Shown: positions 20,440 through 31,260, counted from the stretch's first letter. The stretch: 41,047 nt of DNA from Chara braunii (GCA_003427395.1 BFEA01000359.1:631200-672246); one strand, 5' to 3'. The notes: generated from the sequence alone by a model not told the origin. Translations and numbers: made by a program.

Positions 20440-20874
20440 AAGGCGACCCTCAAAATTAACGAGGACTGCGCGAGTATGGGTACTACATAGTACGCCATCA
20501 CTGCGACCGCTTTCGTACGCCTGCATTGCGAGTCGACATGAGTTAGCCCTGCGTCCGCGCGGTTTTATACCGAGTCTCTCGCGCGACGCCTATCTGATTT
20601 CCACATTGGAAAGTTATGGGTTGGCTACCGAGGGGCTAGGAGCGTTGTCACGTTGTTTGTGTTGTGTCGTTTCGTGTGTCTGTGTGTTTTATTTTTGTGT
20701 TCCTAAAGTGGTGTGCGCGTGGTGTGTGGGATGCGTCCTAGTCGACCGATGACGAACCCCGCTCGGGACTTCAGCCCCCCAAGATGTCAGTCCGCGTGCG
20801 GGTCCGATAGGCGTATTACCGGGCGTACCCCCTATGATACAACGAACGAGAAACGCCCTCGGCTGGTCCACCTC

Positions 20875-21219
20875 NNNNNNNNNNNNNNNNNNNNNNNNNN
20901 NNNNNNNNNNNNNNNNNNNNNNNNNNNNNNNNNNNNNNNNNNNNNNNNNNNNNNNNNNNNNNNNNNNNNNNNNNNNNNNNNNNNNNNNNNNNNNNNNNNN
21001 NNNNNNNNNNNNNNNNNNNNNNNNNNNNNNNNNNNNNNNNNNNNNNNNNNNNNNNNNNNNNNNNNNNNNNNNNNNNNNNNNNNNNNNNNNNNNNNNNNNN
21101 NNNNNNNNNNNNNNNNNNNNNNNNNNNNNNNNNNNNNNNNNNNNNNNNNNNNNNNNNNNNNNNNNNNNNNNNNNNNNNNNNNNNNNNNNNNNNNNNNNNN
21201 NNNNNNNNNNNNNNNNNNN
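20875..21219. other. Assembly gap (345 N)
   Basis: Unknown bases within the 3' part of the giant solo LTR. By alignment to the 2.16-kb solo LTR (about 7190 to 7301), the missing piece may be nearer 110 bp than 345. Confidence 0.95.
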
Positions 21220-21352
21220 CTGGCGCACTCGGCCGGAGCGGCCTAAGGAAGCTCCATCTGCGCGTTCGTGACGAGGTTGGTCCAACTCCTGCGTGACGTG
21301 GCCGAAAGGGTCCCGCGCTGCCGCGTGTGGTGCCGGACCGATGTGCCCGACA

Positions 21353-21356
21353 ACGT
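21353..21356. repeat. Target-site duplication ACGT (right)
   Basis: Second copy of 13949-13952. Confidence 0.85.
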
Positions 21357-21821
21357 AGCGGCGGAATGGGCCGATTCCCAAAGACATAATGGAGAAAGAC
21401 TAGAGAGAGTAGGGCGAGTCGTTTACAATCCGTATGAATTATACTCGGAGGAGGATGTTCCACGATTCTGGAATGGCAGTGCGCGGAATCCTCCTAGGGG
21501 ACTCATTTTCGGGTCAAGGACTGGGTTGGACATTCTTCACTACGAGTTCGCACCGCCACTGCCCGATCACGACTTCGCCAACATGAACTTAGTGGTGATG
21601 CAACCATATGAGATAAACCTTCGAATGGACAAATTCCTGAGATAAGGATGATGTTCATTTGTTCCATACTTTGGTTAAACGAACGAGAGGGACCTTTCTT
21701 TGACATATATCATACAAGGAGAGTACGGGCAAATAGGTTCATCATTCTACGAGTTGAACCATTCTTAGAATATGCATGGCATAATGAAGAGGATGAACTC
21801 GAAGAACGATTACACGACTAA
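21357..21821 (+). pseudogene. LTR-encoded ORF1, remainder (5' LTR copy, broken)
   Basis: Continues codon 16 on of the ORF begun at 13906 and is strongly similar to the intact copy at 35760-36225. A shift and TAA near 21643 break it in the last third, whereas the C-terminal acidic segment (DEL/EER) is still readable in another frame. The stop overlaps the ORF2 start as TAATG. Confidence 0.7.
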
Positions 21822-22243
21822 TGCAGTTTTATTTTGACACGCAGATGCCTGAAGCTCGAAGAGATATGACCATCATGAGGTACCTGCTCGTTCGTGATAC
21901 ATATGAGGACGATCTTATCAGAGGAGCTGAACAACTTTTACGGGTTCGAGATGGTTCTCCTACTGAGTGGATCGACTTCATTGGATTGCTCCGCAATGGC
22001 GAGGGATTTTTCCCTAATACTCACGTGGATTTCCGGGCCAATATAACCCGGACCTCGGATGAGTTTTTTGGATATACTTTGTATTTCCACCACGTGAGCA
22101 ATCTCCAATGTCTCTCTCGAGTCATTGTGAGCATCAAGATTACCTCGTCCGACAGACGTTTTGGCGTCGTTCGGATCCGAGATACAGAGACTAGACATTT
22201 GTTTGGACTTATCGGCCTCTTCGAGTTATGGTATGGAGACTAG
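21821..22243 (+). CDS. LTR-encoded ORF2 (140 aa, longest copy)
   Basis: The ATG overlaps the ORF1 stop (TAATG, 21819-21823). The product is soluble-looking, with no signal peptide or membrane segment. It is charged in the N-terminal third (RRDMT, YEDDL), with aromatic/hydrophobic strands later (FFGYTLYFHHV) and a basic VSIKITSSDRRFGVVRIRD segment. It ends at TAG; readable sequence in a neighbouring frame to about 22409 suggests the original protein was longer. The 3' LTR copy (36225 on) has the same N-terminus, so it is an LTR-borne gene rather than chance. No family recognised. Confidence 0.5.
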   Translation: MQFYFDTQMPEARRDMTIMRYLLVRDTYEDDLIRGAEQLLRVRDGSPTEWIDFIGLLRNGEGFFPNTHVDFRANITRTSDEFFGYTLYFHHVSNLQCLSRVIVSIKITSSDRRFGVVRIRDTETRHLFGLIGLFELWYGD

Positions 22244-22985
22244 CCTTACGGATGACCTCCTTCTATGGTACTCGAACCATAAAAGTTATGAGAGGTCGGC
22301 GAACGATGACCCTGGTTTTCAACAACAACGAGCTTGTGAGACTGGATTTATTGGAGGCTCGGGTGCGTGGCGGACGACATGTTTACCAGGGTTAGACGCC
22401 GGTTTCTGAAAATTTTACGCAGATTCCAGAAAACTTCTCACATAAATTGATCCCGTCGAGGGAGCCATATTATTATGGCTTCATGAGGTAATCTCAAAAC
22501 ACAAAACAGAAACACATTATGTAGATAGGACTGCCAGATGGAAAGTATCTGGATTACCCCGATGATGACATTATCATGCTTATGCATTGAGGCGTAACCA
22601 CATGTGTAAAAACGCATGTTAGAAGCAAGAAGGAGATAATAGCGGAGGTGGGGTCGAACCGAGAGTTCAAACTTCGACCAGGAACCAGATCACTTGTTGA
22701 TCTGCATGGTAGCAGTGGTATTTACTTGTAGAAGCTAACCATGATGAGCTTCTATAAAGCACGATGTCATCCTAAATTCAGACTTGGAAAAAATATGACT
22801 TTAGCTTAAAAGGCTTGAAAAAAAAAAATTATGTGTCGACCATATCAACGACGAGTAGGAAAGCACGATAGCATGATTTTTTTCGTCGGACCAAACCTAT
22901 AAAAAATTGTGCTATAATTGTTGAGTTGGTTAATTTGAAAGAGTAATTTCATGTGTATTATTTTTGGTGATTTCGTCTGAATAAN

Positions 22986-23030
<45 letters not shown>
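22986..23030. repeat. (TA)n microsatellite
   Basis: About 22 TA units directly after an undetermined base, a likely assembly weak point. Confidence 0.95.
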
Positions 23031-23033
<3 letters not shown>

Positions 23034-23106
23034 AGTTTGTCACAGCCCCTCGTTTGTTGTCCTCTTCTCCCTCTCTGCCTACGGTTTACCGGGCAGTTCT
23101 ATTTGA

Positions 23107-23108
<2 letters not shown>

Positions 23109-23144
<36 letters not shown>
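23109..23144. repeat. (TA)n microsatellite, second tract
   Basis: About 18 AT units, 80 bp after the first tract, with a pyrimidine-rich spacer between. Confidence 0.95.
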
Positions 23145-23148
<4 letters not shown>

Positions 23149-23635
23149 ATGGAAAAATTGTGTGCATGGAACTAGGGTCAAGTTGATATCGGTTTCTATA
23201 CTCGACTGAAACCGCTCTAGTCGACCGACGTACTCTTCATCCTTACGAGATCAGCACCCTAAGTGACGGACGACGTCTGGGTTCAACATGCGTTTAAATC
23301 TCGTATATGCAACCGCATGTAAAAAAATTCGCATGTGGGTTAGTAGCTCGGTACGGATACGCCCCTAAGGGTGGTGGCAACCCCTCAGGGCCCTCAGGGA
23401 TGAAAGCTTATGCCATGCGGGAACCTATCCTGTCGTAGGGGACTGCGGGATGTACAAGCTGGCTCACCCTGCTGGAGTGGCAAAGGGACGACGCGACCGT
23501 GCACTGCCTCCGCGGCTCGAAAAAATTATTTCACATCGTCTCCAAGTTGTTTCCATGTTTTGTTTTAATATATAACTCCTGCGTGACGTGGCCGGGAGGG
23601 CCCTCGCTCCCGCAGAGGACGATGCGCTCGACAGG

Positions 23636-23653
23636 TGGCGCCGTTGTTGGGGA
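23636..23653 (+). promoter_or_regulatory. Primer-binding site for tRNA-Asp
   Basis: TGGCGCCGTTGTTGGGGA differs from the complement of the plant tRNA-Asp(GUC) 3' end (TGGCGCCGTTGCCGGGGA) only by CC to TT. Both changed bases can still pair with the tRNA as G-U. It lies two bases after the LTR terminal CA. tRNA-Asp priming is known from plant Ty3/gypsy groups such as Athila/Tat. Confidence 0.85.
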
Positions 23654-23694
23654 TAACGACAAACTATCGTTGTCTCTGGTGGAACGACACTCGG

Positions 23695-23842
23695 GTAAGA
23701 AAATGTTAAGAAATTATAATCTAAGCTTGTTTTTGTTTTGTTTGCAAATGAAAAACCAGAAAAAACTTTACAGGAATGGAAAAACAAGGAGTAGTTGGTT
23801 TAAATATAAACATGTGATGTTATTGTTCTTGTGTTACTCAAG
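23695..23842 (+). other. Putative leader intron before gag
   Basis: GG/GTAAGA at 23695 and a T-rich stretch ending TTACTCAAG directly before the gag ATG (23843) make a plausible 148-nt intron. The LTR ORF1 also starts directly after a splice-acceptor-like CAG, so both coding units may be expressed from spliced RNAs. Splicing is inferred from motifs only. Confidence 0.45.
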
Positions 23843-25159
23843 ATGTCTGACGGAAATGGCGACGAGAGGAGGAACGATATCAGGGAATTAGCCAAGGCGA
23901 TCCAAGAATCGGTCGCGCAAAGGGATCAGCTTCCAAAGGTGGAAGTACCTTTGTTCGATGGCAACAACGCCTCTGGCTGGGCAGAAAAATTCGAGCAACT
24001 AGCAAGTTGTCGAAAATGGACTCACGCGGAAATGCTGCAAAAAGTAAAACGCTACAGTAAGGTAGAATATAAGGAGGAGTTGATAGCCCTGGTAAATGAA
24101 TCGGAAGATTGGGATGAGTTCAAGGAAAAATTATTGGACAAATATGAGCTGGGGGATCAACTACTAGATTTCGCTGACCTCTGAAAAATTGTCCAGCGAG
24201 GGTTCGGGTCAGCTAGACAATTCTTGACAGAGTTCGAACAAGTCGCACGATTGATACCTGATTTGCCTGATAAAGACAAATGCCTTATCTTTCTGGACAA
24301 CTTCTCAGAAGTTGAGCAAAGAGAGTTGATGAAGGATATGCAGGGGAAATATGATTGGCCAAAAATAAAAGTCAATCTTTTGGCAGGGAGTTTTGATCAA
24401 ATGCTTTATCGATTGTTGAAGCAACGGAATGAGGATCGGGAAAAGGAGGATGTTAGTAAGGATAAGGATCCTGAAGTCTTCAAAACCCTGTCAGAAATGA
24501 AGGAAATGATGGCCGATATGCGTGGAGAACGTTTGAAGCTGGAGTTAATGATGGTTAAGACAAAAGGAAGCAAGAGGAAAGGGAAAGAGGTTTCTTTTGA
24601 AAGCAGCAGTGAAAGTGAAAACGAAGAGGAAGAACCTCCGAAAAAATTGACGAAAGCTGAAAGAAAAACCTTAAATTAAATTCAAGGAGGTCAGGGGACT
24701 TCCAAGAAACAGGGAAAGAGTGAAGGCAATAGTGGAAATGACCAAAATAGCCAAACTCAACCAGAGCAATCCCAGCCCAGGCCTAATCAGTAACAACCTG
24801 AAGGAGGTCGGGGACGACGATGATAAAATTCTGGGGGATGAGGAAATTGGGCGAAAGACTTCACATGTAAGTACTGTGATAAAAAAAAACACACTATGCG
24901 ATTTTGTCAGATCCTCGCTAAGGATGAGGCTGACCGGGTCGTATTCACTACTATTCCCGGTGAATTCTTTGATTTCAAAGGAAATTTTATTGACCCTAAC
25001 ATCGAGGGAGGTATCAGGAAGGAGGCCTTTAGACGAATAAGACGCAATCTACCGGCCACTTTCATGTTAGCCTCTGCAGAGGCATTCCAATCTTTGCAAA
25101 TTGATCATCCAAAAATAGAATTGGGAGAGTTGACAGAACAAGGAGAGACGCTCATTTAG
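23843..25159 (+). pseudogene. Ty3/gypsy gag with CCHC zinc knuckle (decayed)
   Basis: One reading frame can be followed across the region. The N-terminus is charged; a retrotransposon-gag-like PLFDG...W-x5-FEQLA segment follows (about residues 34-55), then an alpha-helical charged part and a Lys/Glu-rich and Gln/Pro/Asn-rich tail. The zinc knuckle (24866-24907, CX2CX4HX4C, exact spacing) comes next, followed by about 80 more residues. In-frame stops occur at 24182 (TGA), 24677 (TAA), around 24791-24842 (several) and 25157 (TAG), with no frameshift. Most are one C-to-T change from CGA, CAA or CAG. Gag would form the particle and bind RNA. Confidence 0.85.
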
Positions 25160-25839
25160 AGAACGAAGAAAGTTACAGAGAAAATGAGGCAATGCCGATA
25201 TGCGATTGTCCAACTATGCCTCAACATGGATGAGAAATGGTCGGACCTTTCTAATATATATCTATTCGGTGGATGGGATAGGCCAGACAGTACTCCTTCT
25301 GCAGCACCAGAATCTTCGCATGGTCCAAGACCCATGGCTTATACTTTGATGTCAAGACCGGTCTTCAAGCGAATGTCTCCAGCAACACTACCACAGGCGC
25401 GAAGGGAGGACAGTAGGTAAGAAGACAGCAGCAGAGGGAGGATCCAATGAACCAGTCGAGGAAGTCCTCATTCCAGATGAAGAGGAAAGCGACTCAGAGA
25501 AAAAGGACGAGAGATTACGTGCTGAAGATGAACGACAGGCCAAAACAACGTGCTTCTGAGCATGATACTGAAAAAGAAAAGGAAGTAGTCGAGGAGGAGC
25601 AACCTCGACGAAAGAAGAACGTCTATACAATCCCTATTGAAAAAGGGATTGACATTGAACAAATTGTTTATCGTATTTTGGAGAGTCAGCGTGACTTAGT
25701 CACGCTGAAGGAATTTTTGGCAGCATCTCAAAAAATTTGCGACGAGTTCAAACAGTGATTGACGCGAAGGCAGGTGATGACTGCCAAGATTGAAGATATT
25801 ATTCCTCCAGAAGCCAATTGAGCACCCCCAGGAATAAAA
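25160..25839 (+). pseudogene. gag-protease linker (three frames, decayed)
   Basis: The coding trace moves through three frames: to 25417, then an acidic Glu/Asp/Lys-rich stretch (about 25416-25550), then 25540-25758 continuing through TGA (25756) and TGA (25819) into the protease. The acidic, low-complexity composition is usual for spacer regions; no domain seen. Confidence 0.6.
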
Positions 25840-26142
25840 ATGGATGGGCGATGTGTTGCCACCGAGTTTCTAAAAGTACACGTCGGACAAGGTGAGTTCT
25901 CTGCTCTTGTTGATGATGGTGCAGAGATGAATATTATACGAGAAAGAGAAGCAATTGAGGCAGGGATCCGGATCAATCGATCCGACACTGGATTCTTAGT
26001 AGGGGTGAGTGGATCAACTCCTTTTTGCGGCACTGCCAGTGACGTTACAGTCACAGTCGGGAAGGTAAAAACTCGAAGCTACTTTTATGTTTTACCCAAA
26101 GTTGAGCACGAGGTATTGTTGGGAAAATCTTTTCTGTGTTGA
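25840..26142 (+). pseudogene. Retropepsin-like aspartic protease domain, DDG active site
   Basis: A 101-residue domain with the flap/hydrophobic pattern of Ty3 proteases. The active site reads ALVDDGAEMNII where DTG or DSG is expected. The second signature, LLGKSFL, corresponds to the usual ILGxxFL. Replacing Thr/Ser of the triad by Asp would be expected to remove or alter activity; whether it is decay or a family trait cannot be told from one copy. It ends at TGA (26140); the frame continues beyond. Confidence 0.8.
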
Positions 26143-26683
26143 ACAGAGAGCATTGTCATCAACAAACATGATGACTCAATGTTTGTCGTCCTGTGTGACC
26201 CTGTATGTGGATATTATGAAGTAAGAAAATGTAAAAACACAGGGCCAGCAAATTCCAAGAATCGTCTTTATCCAGGATCCTACTCTTTCTCGGATTCTGA
26301 AAGGCTAAGGAGGGAGAAAAAGTCGTTTGATGGTTATGAGGAGCCAAGGAAATTTTATATTGCCTTGCCCAATATATCGCAAGCGATAGATTTTCTTTCG
26401 GCAGAATCCTCTGTCGATCCGGTATTGGTTCAGGATTAGCTGATGTGATATCTCATGTTGGAGATGCGGGGAATATGACTTTAACATATCGGCTGGACGC
26501 ACCATAGGAAGCAAGCACGATGGTTACTCCTGCATCCAAGCAGGGTCCTTTTTTAGAGGACGGAAGCTGGCCACGGGATTGAAGCGCAAACATACGAAAG
26601 TAGGAGTAAAAGCGCAACCTGTGTCTGTCTTGATGACTTAGGACCAATAATTTTATTACAAAGAGGAGAGAGAGTGGATCAAG
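26143..26683 (+). pseudogene. Protease-RT linker (decayed)
   Basis: The protease frame continues to TAG at 26437; afterwards no frame is clear until RT begins. The Cys-containing segment (DPVCGYYEVRKCKN) is not a standard knuckle. Nothing further recognised. Confidence 0.5.
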
Positions 26684-27679
26684 ATGATGAAGATAAAAGC
26701 AGAAGAGGGGTCGTGTCGCTTAACGGAAGATAAAATTAAGGAAATTATCATTGGAGATTATAAATTTTTTACTAAGGCAGAAACTGACTTCCTCGTTAGT
26801 ACTTTAAAGGACATACATCTGGCATATGCCTTTGACGATAAAGAACGAGGGAGGTTGAATGTTGATATGATTCCAATGATCAGGATACATACATTACCAC
26901 ATGAGTCATGGAACGTAAGAGGTCCGCGGTATCCGAATCCAGATGATCACCGAAAAGTGATTGAGTATCTAGACGGAAAGATCAAGACAAAAGTGATAGA
27001 TTATTCTTATAGACCATATGCATCTCCTTGGTTCTATTTTATTAAACCAAACGGCGTCCTCAGATGGGTCAAAGACCTGCAAAGGTTAAATGCAGTGATG
27101 GTTCGAGATGCAGGTGGACTTCCACATGCAGATCTACTGTCAGAATCATGTGCAAGTAGGTTCATCATAACATTGATTGATTTGTATTTTGGTTACGATC
27201 AATTCCCCTTGTATACAGCAGACAGACCAATGATGGCAATGCATACGCCTACTAGGGGATTGATTCATATGTGTTCAGTACCTCAAGGTTTGACAAATGT
27301 CATCGCTATCGTACAACGGTATATGATGAGGGTCATGCAGCCACGCTATCTTGATGTGACCTCACTCTATATCGATGATTTGGCTATTCCAGGACCTCAT
27401 GTGAAGGATGAGACAAAAGTGTTACCAAACATTCGTAAGTTTGTCTGGGAACATGTACGCGATGTGGAAAAGGTTCTACGAAAGCTCAAAGAATACAACC
27501 TCACAGCTAGCGGTGTCAAATCCAGACACTGCATGCGTGAGGCGACAATTTTTGGATTTTTATGTGATGAGAAGGGTCGTCGGCCAGATGCAAAGAAGAC
27601 AAACAAAATTATGGAATGGCCGACGCCTTTCAAATCTATCACGGATGTACGGAGCTTCTTCGGGATCTGTGGGTTTTAG
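26684..27679 (+). pseudogene. Ty3/gypsy reverse transcriptase (best preserved domain)
   Basis: An open stretch of 331 codons. The fingers carry the YRPYASPWFYFIKPNG-type motif. The first catalytic Asp lies in IDLYFGYDQ (codon 27179), the gypsy-specific DLxxGYxQ. PQGLTNV is the substrate-binding motif, and YIDD (27368-27379) supplies the other two Asp. The end DVRSFFGICGF leads into the connection/RNase H region, with a TAG at 27677 where Tyr is usual. All catalytic residues are present, but upstream and downstream breaks make the polyprotein non-functional. Copies an RNA template into cDNA in the particle. Confidence 0.92.
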
Positions 27680-28359
27680 TGCATCTTTATCCGAAGGTTT
27701 GCAGCGAGGGTAGAACACCTGAGGAAATTGATATGCAAAGATCAAGATTGGGAATGAGGACCCAAGCAACAGGCAGATGTGGATGACATGAAGGCAACAT
27801 TTCGACAAGGTGGGATGATTCTCGACGTTCCCTGTTTTGACAACGATCCGAATCGACCCTTCATAGTAGAGACAGACGCAGGGCCTACAACCTTGGGTGG
27901 AGTCTTGATTCAAAAAGATGAAGAAGGTCGAGAATGACCATTAAGATTTGAAAGTTGGACTTTGAATATGGCCGAGCGTAATTATTATCAATTCAAGAAA
28001 GAAACACTGATTGTCCTTCACTGTCTCCGTACATTCAAGAATTATGTATTTGGCAAGCGATTGTTTTGAGAGTGAATCCGACAGCTTTGGCTCAATCACT
28101 GAGAAATCATTCTCCTTCGGATCCTACTGCTGCTCGTTGGTTAACGTACATTTGGATGTTTGATTTTGAGATTGAGCGTATCTCGGGTGCACAAAACCGG
28201 GCTGATGGATTGAGTCGCATCGAATGGGATTCATCTAAGGACCAGGCAGAAGACTCGATCCTTGTGGATAACTTTTTGGATAAGGAGGAATATCGTTTAA
28301 CTATTAATTTTATTAGTTATTTGGAAGATGTTTTGTCTCGATCTGGAAAATCTATTTGA
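27680..28359 (+). pseudogene. Ty3/gypsy RNase H domain (decayed)
   Basis: The same frame continues through TGA near 27761 and 27935. It contains ETDAG (Asp codon 27875) and FKKETL (Glu), the first two catalytic acids of retroviral-type RNase H. Near 28060 a frameshift moves the trace to the next frame (from 28066), which reads RVNPTALAQSL. The third acid is expected here as Asp, so Asn is a likely loss. It ends with the family motif ARWLTYIWMFDFEIERISG...NRADGLSRI, common to gypsy pol before integrase. Would degrade the RNA strand of the hybrid. Confidence 0.85.
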
Positions 28360-29653
28360 AACGCACCAAATTCTTATCAGGTACGTTCTAAATAGGTAAC
28401 GGGCAAAACTTTTGTTGAAGAGGATCCATGGGGAGAAAGAACTGCGGAACAAATGATGAGTTTAGCATTATCTGACTCAGTCAACATCGCAGATGAACCT
28501 CTAACAATCGAGGGAGATCACGAGCAAGTTGAGAAGTCTTTCATAAAAACGAGTACGATGGAATCTATGACAAGATTGGATTGTGGTTGAATGAGGAAGT
28601 TGACGAAAATGAGGTGGATCCAGAGGTTCGCTTGAAAATTGAAGATTTTATTGTCATATATGATAATTTTTTCAAGAAATCGGATAACGGCATTCTTAAA
28701 AGAGTGGTAGGTGGAAAGACGAGACAACTTGATGTGATTGTCGCACTACATGATGGAGTTGTCGACGGTCACAGATCGGCCCGAGTTACCTTATGGAAGA
28801 TTCAGCATCTCTACTTCTGGGAAGGATGACAAAAATGGTTGTTGAACTTTGTAATTCTTGCGTTCTCTTTCAGAAACGATCGAATCTTCGGTATGTTGAG
28901 CCGCTTAATTCTCGATATGTGACAGAGCCAGGTGTTGTAGTTCATCTTGATTTATTGGTAATGCCGCGCGAAATTAATGGATACAGATATATCTTTGATG
29001 TCAAGGATAACTTAACCAGTTTCGTTGATGGGTGCGCAATCCGTGAACGAATTGGGAAAGTTCTGGCAGGATGTATAGAGGAATTATATCTTCGATATTC
29101 ATTTATCTGCGAATTTGTGATGGATCGAGGAGGAAAATTTTGTGCAGATGACGTACAAGCTGTTTTAAGAAAGTTCGGTGTAAATTACAGTTACACCACT
29201 AGAGCTCATCCACAGCCTAATGCTCCAGTTGAGCGAGACCACACTACTCTAACAAATTTTCTGGCAAAGTGGTGTGCAGACAATCCGTCGAAATTGCCTA
29301 TTTATCTAAGGACTGCAATGTTCGTAGAGAATATTACTATCGAGCGGACGACTGGGTATGTTCCTGTAACTTTGTGGTTTGGTCGACATGCGGCATTTCC
29401 AATCGAAAGCTTCCTGACAACCTGGTGGAAACAGAATATGGAAACTAACCTTTCGACAAAAGAATTACTTGACCTTGGAGCAAGACAGATAATGACTACA
29501 GAGGAGAAAATTGAAGAGGTTGCTGCCTCGACTGCAGAAAGTAGACAGGCAGATAAGGAAAGATGGGACAGGCGACCTCGAGTCCGTAAGGAGTCTTTGA
29601 AAATTTGTGATATTGTTTTCCTCTACGATTCATCTCTGAAAAAACAGTGGTAA
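28360..29653 (+). pseudogene. Ty3/gypsy integrase (zinc-binding and catalytic core)
   Basis: The zinc domain starts in one frame (28581-28826: HDGVVDGH) and is completed after a shift by ELCNSC, giving HHCC. The core carries Asp in HLDLLVMP (codon 28949), Asp in VMDRGGKF (29123) and Glu in PVERDH (29231), so the D-D-35-E spacing is exact. A basic/charged C-terminal extension follows, ending at TAA 29651. The core itself is open, but the shift in the zinc domain and flanking stops show it is dead. Would insert the cDNA into host DNA. Confidence 0.9.
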
Positions 29654-29779
29654 AGAAAGTTGGACAGTCGATGGTTGGGACCATATCGCATTGTCAAGAA
29701 ATCGGATCATGGAGCGTATGAGATCGAAGAAATTGATGGGACACGCAGTCGAAATTGGGTTTCTGGTTCTCATTTATGA
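29654..29779 (+). pseudogene. Integrase GPY/F module
   Basis: After the TAA the same frame reads KLDSRWLGPYRIVKKSDHG...NWVSGSHL and then stops. The GPY motif is diagnostic of Ty3/gypsy integrases of the GPY/F type. No chromodomain follows. Confidence 0.85.
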
Positions 29780-31260
29780 AAATTCATTCAGAGGGATTAA
29801 GAGCAGTAATTATTTTTTTGACCATCTTTGTAAAATATAGCATCTCTAGTCATTTTTCATTTGAGAAACAAACACTAAAACATAGCGTAGGATGTGATTT
29901 CTTTTTGTTTTCTTACTAGAGGTATTTTTGATTTTCTGTACGGTTGTTGATATTCATTATGGATTTCCATGCGATTTAGTAATAAAATGTTGTGATAAAA
30001 GTGGTGACGATTTTTTGATTCTCAAATATGTCTTTTTTATGTGTCCTTTTGTGAATATTCTTCTGTGAATGACTGAGTGTATGTTCTTTGTGAATGACTA
30101 TGCATGTAAATGGACGGCAATGTATGGCATAAAGATACCCTATCTCATATCTTGTTGTGACAAAATTCTGAAAGGTGTGACCCCTATAGGCGGTAATGAG
30201 GCCTGTGCCGGGACTTTGTTCCTGGTCCATAGCGGGATGTTGTCACCTTCCTTGTGGAAGGGAGTGACTACATTACCATTGAAAGGGAGAAAGGTTTTGC
30301 GATTTTATCAGGACGCTGTTAGTAGAGTAGGCGATCACGATTTACTGCAACAATAGGGTTGGTCTCCTAACCTTGAAGTAGGTAGGGTCACCTTGTCCTC
30401 ATGACTTAGGTCTGACCAACCTTTGATTATGTGAACAAGGTTGTCTTATCCTATTGACAGCAGAGTGATAAGATCGTAAGAACGGAATCGGAGGGAAGGT
30501 GGTGAAGTCCGAATCTAAAGCGGGGCTTGATATCGGGATGTTGTCCTTCAAAAGATTACACCACTCCTCGACGTTAATCACATCAGAGTCAGAAGGGTCC
30601 TGCTTGATATGTTAGCGAGTATCAGAAGGATGAACTCACACTGTTGGATGAATGACAGGAAGAAATGGATGAATGGTTTCTTTCATGAACGGTTAAAATT
30701 CAGGAAATTGATACATTTTGAAAGACCTGTCAGGGGTTAATCCTGACTTATTTGGGGAAATAGGTTAAACGCAAGTTTTTTCAGTGAATGATGATGAAAT
30801 ACTTGAGGCCTTTTGTTTTGATGTCTTCCCTGACTGTAGTATAATGTGAGTATCCTTGTGTATATGGGAGACTCATGTTAAATTCCTGGCGGCATTGTGT
30901 ACGTCGAGGTGTTGTGACGAGCATCCCCGTAAACTCAAGAGACCCGAGTTAGATTCCCGGCGGTAAAGGGAATTCCTCAAATGAATATAGCAGTATCAAT
31001 TTATTGCATTATATTGGATCTAGTTGGAGGGCTTCCAGTACCATTCTGAGAGACAAGATTTTGAGTGGCCGCCATTGGGATGATGTTGGAACCATCCGAA
31101 AAGAAGTCCACAAGAATTGAAGGCATCAGACCAACAGTTTGAGCCCATAATTGATGGAAACGGGAGGTTGTCTGCCAGAATTTTTCTGGTAAACACCTCT
31201 GATATTGTGTTTGGATAAAAATAAATGACGTGGAAGTCATTCAATACGGTCTGGGAATGT
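29780..31260. other. 3' internal non-coding region of the gypsy element
   Basis: About 1.48 kb between pol and the 3' LTR start. I see no convincing ORF or known domain. No clean polypurine tract lies directly before 31261; the adjacent bases are GGTCTGGGAATGT. A tRNA-like GAGTTAGATTCCCGG string occurs near 30946 but has no matching A box. Confidence 0.6.

Larger units (their letters stand above)
13953..21352 (+). mobile_element. Giant solo LTR (7.4 kb) nested in the 5' LTR
   Basis: It begins TGTCGGCGCGAATACCC with the palindrome and ends GATGTGCCCGACA, so it has TG...CA termini and ACGT on both sides. Its last 60 bp are homologous to the ends of the other LTRs, including a GCGTGACGTGGCCG motif. 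No PBS, gag or pol is present. The interior is non-coding: GC-rich repeats (14.4-15.5 kb), three classes of hairpin arrays, 120-bp tandem repeats and A/T-rich stretches. A 345-base N run lies near its 3' end. The long minus-strand frames at 14.6-15.7 kb lack any domain and reflect the GC-rich repeats. Confidence 0.75.
22244..23180. other. A/T-rich non-coding part of the 5' LTR
   Basis: No ORF supported beyond the possible ORF2 tail. Two (TA)n tracts and one undetermined base (22985) are present. Confidence 0.6.
21353..23633 (+). mobile_element. Ty3/gypsy 5' LTR, second part
   Basis: It resumes the LTR after the nested insertion, carries the LTR ORFs (to about 22243), then A/T-rich non-coding sequence with two (TA)n tracts. 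A 3' part (23180-23633) is homologous to 7020-7486, including a GAAACCGCTCTAGTCGACC block and CCTGCGTGACGTGGCCG. It ends GCTCGACA, two bases before the PBS, which fixes the LTR boundary. Confidence 0.8.

Noticed and set aside
30930-30965. tRNA gene from a GAGTTAGATTCCCGG string
   Set aside because: No A box or acceptor pairing at the right distance upstream.
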